From the NCBI GenBank assembly GCA_001600635.1, contig BCKL01000002.1, positions 561,425 to 625,424 on the forward strand: 64,000 bases of DNA, in the 5' to 3' direction. How positions within the stretch are numbered: the stretch's first letter is position 1; every line of letters begins with the position of its first letter. The position numbers and the translations under genes were made by a program. Below, in pieces: positions 57,212 to 64,000 of this stretch. Under the pieces are notes generated by a model. That model saw only the letters and a list, made by a program, of their open reading frames with translations, was not told the origin of the DNA and ran no database searches. This DNA comes from Leucosporidium creatinivorum (lineage: Eukaryota; Basidiomycota; Microbotryomycetes; Leucosporidiales; Leucosporidiaceae).

Positions 57212-57580
57212 TCGGCGAAACGTGTTGAGCTCGAACCCCGCTCGACCTTGGCCAGCTGCAGAATGGCGCGCTCGTAATATCAATGCATTTGCGAAGAATC
57301 TCTCGCCTACGAGTGAGTGCCCTTCAATCTCAGCCATTTTCGATCAGAAACGACCCGAGGGGAGGGCTTGGCGATGCTCGATGCTTCTGTCGTCGTCCTT
57401 GTCGTGCTGAGCTGTGATCTGGTCTCTTCTCTGAGTCTGAAGGGGTGACTTGTGATTACTACTGACGTATGCGGTGCACTACCGGTTGCCCATCAGCCAC
57501 CGTCGGCCTCACCGTCGTCCTGCTCGGTCTCGTCAAGGTCTGTGACATGACAACCTTCGCGGTCTCGTCACGGTCTGCTC
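57212..57580 (+). pseudogene. Truncated duplicate of the CPL1-like gene (exons 1-2 only)
   Basis: 57250-57320 matches the end of parental exon 1 and its donor (AATATCAATGCATTTGCGAA, then GTGAGTGCCCTTC), 57321-57480 parallels intron 1, and 57481-57545 matches exon 2 (GGTTGCCCATCAGCCACCGT). After the exon 2 match a CTCGTCA-GGTCTG segment is repeated and similarity is lost. Signal peptide, later exons and the CPL1-like domain are absent. The start and the reading frame are not maintained, so this is a non-functional host-gene fragment made by tandem duplication. It ends about 180 bp before the convergent ARB1 stop. Confidence 0.75.
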
Positions 57581-57763
57581 TCGCTCTTTGTCCCGAGTCA
57601 GCACGACAGGTTACAGTCAGTAAAGAGGATTGTCCACGGAGTACTAAGCGCAAGCACAGCTCCCGATCTCAGACCTCAAGCCTTCTCGGCGCCGACCTCT
57701 TTGCGCTCTACGCCTCCCTCGCCAGCGCCTTCAGCCTCAGATCTCTCCTTCTCCTTCTCCTGA

Positions 57764-59754
57764 CTATTCCCCCTCCTTCCTCTCCTCGGGCTCGACCCAA
57801 TGCCTCTCCATCCCCTCGGGCGCCTCCCACTCACCCTCCCAATCCCTCTGCCTCCCGGGCTCGTCCCTCAAACTCTCGCCGATCTTAGGCCAGTAGGAAG
57901 GGAGGATGCGGTAGAGGGAGGTGAGGAACCAGATCGGGCTAGAGTTGGTGTGGCTGGTCGAGGAGGAGGAAGAGGGGAAGAAGGAGATGCAGGAGAGGTC
58001 GGCTTCGAGCACGAGAGAGCGGGCGTGGAGGAGGTGCCTGAGTCCCGTAAGAGTTAGGTCGAGGTGCAGGGTGATTGGAGATCCGAGGTAGGAAGTGGTG
58101 GACGGGTCGTGGGAGTGGGCGAAGGCGGTGACGGGAAAGTCGACGAGATGAGCTCCGAGCTCCATCTTCACGATGATCCTCTCCTCGGCGCCCTCCTTGC
58201 CTTTGCCCTTCGACGCAAGAGGCAAGCTCTCCCACGCCATAATCATCCTAGCGCTCCTCTCCTCTCCCACCAGCCTCCACTCCCCCTCCGCCTCAACATC
58301 CACTCCCAAGCGCTTCATCACTCCCCTCACCTCGGCCGTCGCATTCTCCTCCTTGATCCTCGGTTCCTTCCACGCCTCCACCGACTTCGCCTCCGTCTCC
58401 AAAGCCTTCCTGATTCCCTCCAACTTCCTCTTCTGCTCCTCCAACGCTTTCATCGCCGGATCTTGATCCCCCTCCCCCTCGGCGACAGACGGCCATCCCT
58501 CGAGCGACTCGTTGAGGGGCACAGTATCGGCGTCGAGGTCCAGGTCGGTCGTATCCTCCACGAAGGCGGCTGCGGGAACGAGGTCGGGGATCGTCACGGT
58601 GGGGTCGGGAGGAGCGACGTCGTGCTCGGCGATGGGGGAGGAGAGGGTTGAAGAAGGGGAGGGAAAGAGAGTGTGGAGAGCGCGGTGGAATGCGGGAGGG
58701 AGAATCTTGGAGATGACGGAGGTGGCGGGCACTGTGTAGAAGAGGGTCAGCGAGCGTATCGGAAGCAGTAGCGAGGAACTGATCACGCTGCAACTTCGCT
58801 TGATCGCAAATGGGGATCGAAGCCTTGACCTTGCTGCCGTGCTGAGGGAGAACGTTGCGAGCGATCAAGAAGCGAAGGAAGTTGCCCATGACTTGAGGAG
58901 CGGCGGTGAGCGTAGGGGTGTATCTGTCGCCGAGAGTAACGAGTGTCAGCTCGGCGTTCGCTCCTACGCCTCTAGAACTCACCCATCGTTCGCCCTATCG
59001 TCCAGCCACTTGGGGATGACCTCGACACTAAACCTGGTGCTCGCCCACTCCTCCTCACTGCCCTCCAACTCGTGCTTCTCCTCCTCTCCTCCTCCGTCGT
59101 CGCTATCTCCATCTTCTTCCTCCTCGGACTCGCCCTCATCAGGGTTGTATCCCCTCAACGACTGCCTGCCATACTTTTGTCTCAACGCCGCCACATCCAG
59201 CTCAAAGTGACTGAGGACCGAGTCGAAGTTGAGTTTGAGGTCGACTGGGGAGCGCAGCGCCGAGGCGGACGGAAAGAGGTCAGTGCGGGCGTCTTGTGAG
59301 GGAGGGGAGGGCGCACTCACAGGGAAGAGCACGAAGGGAACGCCACTCGTCGATAGCTCGCAACATCCTCAGGTCGAAGGGAAGAGCACTGTGCCCTCGC
59401 CGAGCTGTCAGCGGCTCGCTCGCCTCGTGCTCAGAGCAAGCGGACTCACGGATCATACCTCTCCAAATCCTCCTCATGCGGCTCAGGCTCCATCCTATTC
59501 TCCTCCCACCCATTTCCACCCTTAAATTTCTTCCTAGGTCTCGCCCTCCTCTTCCTCTTGCCAGCTCCCCCTCCCTCGGCGGGATCAGCCTGAGCGTTGA
59601 GCGACGTGGGCTCGCCTGCTTGGCCAGCGGGGAGGCGCGAAGGGTCGGCTGGTGCGCTGGGAGTGGGGATCGAGATTGGGGGAGGGCGCTCGGGGCCGAA
59701 GAAGATGGGTTTGGGCGCTTTCGGCTTGGAGGACTTGGACTTGCGAGGAGGCAT
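57764..59754 (-). CDS. ARB1: Argonaute siRNA chaperone complex subunit Arb1
   Basis: Exons 59754-59450, 59388-59321, 59244-58983, 58923-58787 and 58731-57764 give 579 residues. The N-terminus is Lys/Pro-rich (MPPRKSKSSKPKAPKP). The conserved core includes FDLRMLRAIDEWRSLRALP, DLKLNFDSVLSHFELDVA, RFSVEVIPKWLDDRANDG, then PQVMGNFLRFLIARNVLPQH and VKASIPICDQAKLQ, which correspond to the family stretch with a VxNFLxYLLxHDVCPEY-like helix. In fission yeast Arb1 sits with Arb2 and Ago1 and controls loading of siRNA duplexes. Its presence suggests an RNA-interference pathway in this fungus. Assignment rests on motif order and is good but not certain. It is divergent from the small basic gene, 173 bp away. 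Confidence 0.75.
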
Positions 59755-59927
59755 CGCGTGGGTGGCTATGTGAGGTGTGGTGTAGAGTGTTAGGGCAGGC
59801 GAGCAGAGTTGATGTGTGCAGATTAAGCTGTAGCCGAGCTGAAGTCGGCCGAGCGAGCGGTAGGAGCGAGAGAGCTGGACTTCGAGCGCCGCGAAGGTCA
59901 GCTCGTTTCTTGGCTCCGACGTCGACG
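59755..59927. promoter_or_regulatory. Short divergent promoter region of ARB1 and small basic gene
   Basis: 173 bp between opposite start codons. No specific motif recognised; shared regulation is inferred from spacing. Confidence 0.4.
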
Positions 59928-60416
59928 ATGGCTCCCACGACTAAAAAGGTGCGCAGCTCTTCTGTAGCTCTTCAGATACTATCACTAACACTCTACGCAC
60001 CTACAGCGTCCCCCACCCACCAAGAAAGGCCGTCCCGCCTCCCTCCTGCCCAAGATCCGCTCCTCCTCCTCGTCGCTCCCTCTCAAGTCCTCGGTCACAC
60101 CTCAGCTACGCACCAAGAAGCAGAAGGAAGCTCAGAAAGCTAGGGATGCTAGCCAGAGGGATGACATGAACGGCACGGAGAAAGAGAAGGACTGGAGGCA
60201 TGAGCTCGTCGAGCAGGCCGCAAAGGTGCGTCCGGAGAGCGGGGAAGCAGCCGAGATGGCTGGGAGAATCGACAGCAGTTGACGAAAGATTGCTTGGACC
60301 TATAGGAAGCGTCGCCGCTGGTCGAACCCAAGCCTGCGCCGCCAAAGGAGCTGGAGAACAAGGGCGGAGCTCTTGCGGACGCGTTGAACGAGCTCGAGGT
60401 GGCCATGGCTCGCTGA
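59928..60416 (+). CDS. Small Lys-rich protein, 116 residues, unrecognised
   Basis: Exons 59928-59948 (21 nt), 60007-60225 and 60306-60416 join in frame. The first half is strongly basic (MAPTTKKRPPPTKKGRPASL, LRTKKQKEAQKARDASQRD). The second half is acidic and helical and ends ALADALNELEVAMAR. No catalytic domain. Size, charge pattern and nuclear-type basic clusters resemble small ribosome-biogenesis factors such as Alb1, but I cannot confirm homology. The introns are standard for this genome, which supports a real gene. Confidence 0.65.
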
Positions 60417-61045
60417 GAAACAGACGAGGGAGCAGAGGAGGATATCCGTGACTATGTTGTATCAGTACGAGGGCTGCCGGACACCGGTCAGTCGCTGCTT
60501 CGTCCGCCGAACCCCTTCGTAGGAAGCTGACTTTTCTGTGGCGTCCTGCAGGACGATAGAGCGCCGCGAGTTCGGCGAGGTAGCGAGGGACTTTAGTGCA
60601 GTGCATCAGGATCCCCGCCAGCAGGTATTAGAGGGAGGGCGCTGCCAGCGAAGCGCCCGTCGAGCAACCAAGCTCTTCGCCGAAGTGCCAGCGCCGAGAT
60701 CTAGAGACTGCCGTGAAGGTGCAGCCCTGTCTAGAGCAGCCCGGTGTACAGCTCTGTTTTTGACCTCAGTCGCTGGTCCGCTCCGCTCCTGCTCGTCTGA
60801 CCTCCGGCGCTCGCTGCTCTGGCGTTCGGCGCTCGCTTCTCATCTCTCTCGCGGTCGCTACTGTAGCTAATGATATTTGAACTTCGTTTGGATTGAGGGT
60901 TTGCTATGCCAAAGTGGCTAGATTCGAGTTGTTACGATGTGAGGGGATAGGGAAGTAGAATTTGGGAGGGAATGGTCTGCGGCGAGCGAGAAGGGTCAGC
61001 GATGGCCGACGAAGCGGGAAAAAGAAGGAGAAGAGACACACCTCT
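60417..61045. other. Intergenic between convergent genes
   Basis: About 630 bp. Intron-like GCTGAC near 60526 may belong to a spliced 3' region. No gene supported. Confidence 0.35.
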
Positions 61046-62646
61046 TTACGAGGCGACGATGGTGGCCTCGGCCTCCTTCAGGCTCTCCTCAGCCTTGGGT
61101 GCGACGGGAGCGGGCGTCTCGACAGGCTTCTCCTCCTCCTGCTTCTTCTCCCTCTTCTCTTCCTGGATGGCCACCTTCAACTGGATCTCCCTACCCTCGA
61201 CCTCCTTGCCCTGGCATCCATTCAGCGCCTTCTGCTGCTCCTCCTCGCTCTCGAAATCGACGAATCCAAAGCCCTTGCTCTTACCCTCGCTGGGTCCGAA
61301 CTTCTTGGTGACGACGCGGGCGGAAGCGAGCTTGTAACCCTCGAAGACCTTGGCCAACGCCTCGTCGGTGACGGAGAAGGGCAGGTTGGCGACAAAGAGG
61401 AGAGTCTTGGAAGGCTCGCCAGTGGGGGGTCCTCGGCGGGGAGCGGGGGACGACGCAGCGGCAGGGGTGCCGTCCTCGTTGAGGGCGGCGGGGGCCTTGG
61501 GTCCACGACGGCCGTTGCGCTTCTTGGGGGCCGAGGAAGGGGCGGGAGCAGATCCGTCGGCGTTGAGGTTCGTAGCGGCGAGCTGGGCGGTCACTCCCTC
61601 GGTGGAAGCGGGAGCGTCGCCAGCCTCCTCAGTCTCGGCGTCGGCACGGGGACGACGGCCCTTGGGAGCGCGCTGCTGTTGAATAGCGGATCAGCTCGAT
61701 CCTCGGCGCGATTTTAGGAAGCGAAACGCACCTTCTTCGACTTGCTCTTCTTGGGCCTGGCCTCTCCCTCGGTGACCTCCTCACCCTCGGTAGCTCCCTG
61801 CTGGATGGCAGCCTTGGCGGCGGCCTTGGGGATGCGACCGGCGGCGGTGGCGGTAGGGGGCTTGGCCAACTCGACGTTGATCTGGCGACCAGCGAGCTCA
61901 GACTTGTCGAGCTGCGAGACGGCCTTGACGGCATCGGCCTCGGACGAGAAGGTCACGAATCCGTAGCTGTCAGATGAGAGAATCGAGTCAGCTGCTGTAG
62001 AGTAAATTGCGGTTGCTGAATGATCGCGCGTCGGCGGCGTAGAGCTCCACGCGCACCTCGCTCCGAGCGAGAGCTGCGATACGCTGAGAGCCGCTATTGG
62101 GCTGTAGCGTATCACAGTGATGATGTCGCTCCATCGCGCCCTCCCGCTGAGCCTTCTGCAGCTCAGTCGGCCGCACTCGCCGCTCCCAACCCACACCCGC
62201 CATCGAGCTCCGCCCTCACCAATCGTCGAGCAGGTACTCACCCAAGGGAACGAGCTCCACGGTTGATAACCTGAGCGTTGGAGCTGCGAAGGTACAACGA
62301 AGGATAAGGTCAGCCATCGCCTCTCCAACAGAGCGGACTAGTCTCCGCATCGAACGAGCGAGACGAGTCGGTGAAAGGGAGCGCTACCCACATCTCTCCG
62401 ACGGCTCCAAAGATCTCCTTGAGGTCCTCGCCGGTGGTGCTGAAGGCAAGGTTTCCAACGAAGGTCTATCGTCAAGCAGAACCCGCGAAGATCGAGTCAG
62501 CTCTCGAACGCTCAGCCCTCGCCGGTTTTCCTGCTCTGTTGCAAGGCCTCGTGGGCTCTAAAGCTGTAGGGGAGTTGGGGGCTCACCTTGTATCCAACCT
62601 CCTGGGGCGCGGCGACGACGGCATCGGTAACGGGGTGGTCGCTCAT
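61046..62646 (-). CDS. Two-RRM RNA-binding protein
   Basis: Exons 62646-62587, 62465-62392, 62283-62242, 61966-61732 and 61675-61046 give 346 residues. RRM1 (about 20-100) has RNP2 TFVGNLAF and RNP1 SLGYGFVTF, split over four exons. A Lys/Ala/Gly-rich linker follows (ARPKKSKSKKQQRAPKGRRP, KKRNGRRGPKAP). RRM2 (about 225-300) has RNP2 LLFVANLPF and RNP1 KSKGFGFVDF. The tail is Glu/Lys-rich. It is probably an mRNA- or pre-rRNA-binding protein in nucleus or cytoplasm; the architecture is too common to name an orthologue. Confidence 0.85.
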
Positions 62647-63195
62647 CTTGGCTGGGAGAGAGTGACGCGGTGGAAGGTGAAGGACGTGAGGAGCTGTAAG
62701 CCGTGAGGTGACTGGCTGTAGTGAACGGGGGGGAGCTGGGGAACGGGGGGGAACGGGGGAAAGCGAAGTAAAGAGCTGTGTGCTGAGTGCTATGAAAGCG
62801 TTGAGGGCAAGGAGGAGAGTCGGCGCTCTCCGCCTTTCAACACAGATCCAGGGGGGTCGCGGGTCGACTTATGCCAGTGAGATGGAAGCGCAATAGATAT
62901 GACAGCTACTGTTCTTCTCTGTAGCTCCCTCTGCTCGCTCTTACCCTCGGCCGACCTTCTCCTGGCTTCGACTCACATGGCCGCTTCGCATCGCCAAGCT
63001 GATAAGCTGCACGCCCCTAGCCCTCTCAAAATGGTCTCAGATCACCAGAGATGTATCGTCGTAGCTTTCGTGAAAGAAAGAGCCTCCCTGATAAGCTCAG
63101 CACAGTCCCAACCGCCTCGCAAGCCTTCGCCGAGCAGCCCGAAGACGAGACAAAGCGAATACAAATGCAGCAGGCTACAAACACATACAGCCTCA
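62647..63195. other. Upstream of the RRM gene and 3' flank of SPO11
   Basis: About 550 bp. G-rich GGGGGG stretches occur near 62728-62760. No gene supported. Confidence 0.35.
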
Positions 63196-64000
63196 TCAAC
63201 TGTTCAACACACTCATCAGCTTCTGCACGACGTACTCGACCAGCTTGGAAGGAGCGCGGATGTCGGTCGAGGAGGAGGAGGTCGACTGGGACGTCGGTTG
63301 CGAAGGCTGAGAATCGGAGTGCTGGGAGTAGGCGCTTGAGGTGGAGCTGCTGCCTCGGCTGGTGAGGAGGACTTGGATCTCGGCTTTGCGTTGAATGTGG
63401 AGCATGTACTCGAGCTCGCGTCTGTTGGCTTGATCTCGCATCAGCTGCTCGGCGCTCGTCTGACAAACGAAACGAGGGACTCACCTCCACTCCACTGGCC
63501 ACCACTCCCTCTTCAACAACTTCAACGCCTTTTTCCTGTCCCCCGCCGTCAAAGCCAACAGCTCCTCCCTCCTTACTCCCATCCTATCCCACTCACTCCC
63601 CTTCACTCCCATCCACTCAACGCCCTCCACCGCCAGATTCGCTCGATCAAAAGCCAACGCCGAAGAGCCATACTTGTAAGTCGAGAGGATCTCGAGGCCG
63701 TGAGGGTCGGAATCGACGAGGCAGAGGAGGGGAAGCCTGCGCGCGCGCCGAGTGGAGTGGGCGATAGGTCAGCGAGAGGAGAGGAAAGAGGGACGCACGA
63801 AGGGTAGTCGATGGAGAGACGCTTGACGAGCTCGCGGGTCGAGAGGTCCGGGTAGCCTTTGCCCGTGAGGATGATGCCATGAGGAAGTTGGTCGTGAGCG
63901 AGGAAGTCGGCCGAGCAGAGCGAGTGGAAGACGGCCTGTTGTCGAGGAGGGGGGTGAGCTTGGTTTCGCGGGGTAGCATGAAGTGCAGCAGCTCACCTCC
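63196..64000 (-). CDS. SPO11: Meiotic double-strand-break protein SPO11, 3' part (5' part outside window)
   Basis: Exons from the right edge: 64000-63997 (partial), 63935-63799, 63736-63485 and 63421-63196. The visible part is the Toprim domain of a topoisomerase VI subunit A homologue: AVFHSLCSADFLAHDQLPHG, ILTGKGYPDLSTRELVKRLS, LPLLCLVDSDPHGLEILSTY (metal-binding DxD) and KYGSSALAFDRANLAVEGVE, then a C-terminal helix with RRELEYMLHIQRKAEIQVLL. The catalytic tyrosine domain lies beyond the window. Spo11 makes the DNA breaks that start meiotic recombination, so the organism probably keeps a sexual cycle. Confidence 0.9.

Noticed and set aside
1-64000. tRNA, rRNA, CRISPR arrays, retroelements
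   Set aside because: No cloverleaf arms with the T-loop GTTCRANNC motif, no repeat-spacer arrays and no reverse transcriptase or long terminal repeats were noticed; a dedicated scan would be more sensitive than reading by eye.

Overview
The window is nuclear DNA from a GC-rich, intron-dense fungus, most likely a basidiomycete yeast of the Pucciniomycotina (Microbotryomycetes type). The evidence is short introns of about 45-150 nt with GT-AG ends and a very constant GCTGAC/GCTAAC-like branch site, plus typical fungal genes: a Zn2Cys6 regulator, a chitin synthase with more than twenty exons, BEM1, a CPL1-like secreted protein and an FPK1/NRC-2 kinase. The species is not identified. Scattered N bases and several single-base frame breaks in otherwise good genes show that base accuracy is imperfect, worst around 6.2-8.8 kb.

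Layout. 0-10 kb: an AGC kinase (5' part; its 3' end lies outside the window), a divergent C2H2-like gene, an unrecognised seven-to-eight-exon gene, about 2.6 kb with no convincing gene, and mitochondrial ribosomal protein bL19m. 10-26 kb: a 1,186-residue eIF4A-like protein whose helicase motifs are all degenerate, two tandem F-box/LRR-type paralogues (one frame-broken), hexokinase with two micro-exons, and a Zn2Cys6 transcription factor. 26-39 kb: a pair of inverted arms of about 2.7 kb (26.00-28.69 and 36.53-39.23 kb), each with a full copy of an unrecognised gene with a mitochondrial-type N-terminus. They enclose a 7.8 kb unique block with a Pcl5/Pho80-type cyclin, the Hsp90 co-chaperone CNS1/TTC4 and a PPR protein. 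39-64 kb: chitin synthase, BEM1, an unrecognised Ser/Pro-rich protein, RRP8, a GNAT-like membrane protein, a CPL1-like secreted cysteine-rich protein with a nearby truncated duplicate, ARB1 (Argonaute chaperone subunit), a small basic protein, a two-RRM protein and the 3' part of SPO11.

How the genes relate. Most are housekeeping genes and there is no operon-like grouping. Several lie head to head with short shared upstream regions: kinase/C2H2 (167 bp), ARB1/small basic protein (173 bp), CNS1/PPR (204 bp), bL19m/eIF4A-like (344 bp) and RRP8/GNAT-like (380 bp). Themes include wall growth and polarity (chitin synthase, BEM1, flippase kinase), translation and ribosome assembly (bL19m, RRP8, eIF4A-like, CNS1) and RNA silencing/meiosis (ARB1, SPO11). 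The most unusual features are the inverted duplication, whose arms are nearly identical in the middle and diverge at the edges, and the motif-dead eIF4A-like protein. No tRNA, rRNA, CRISPR array or retroelement was recognised.
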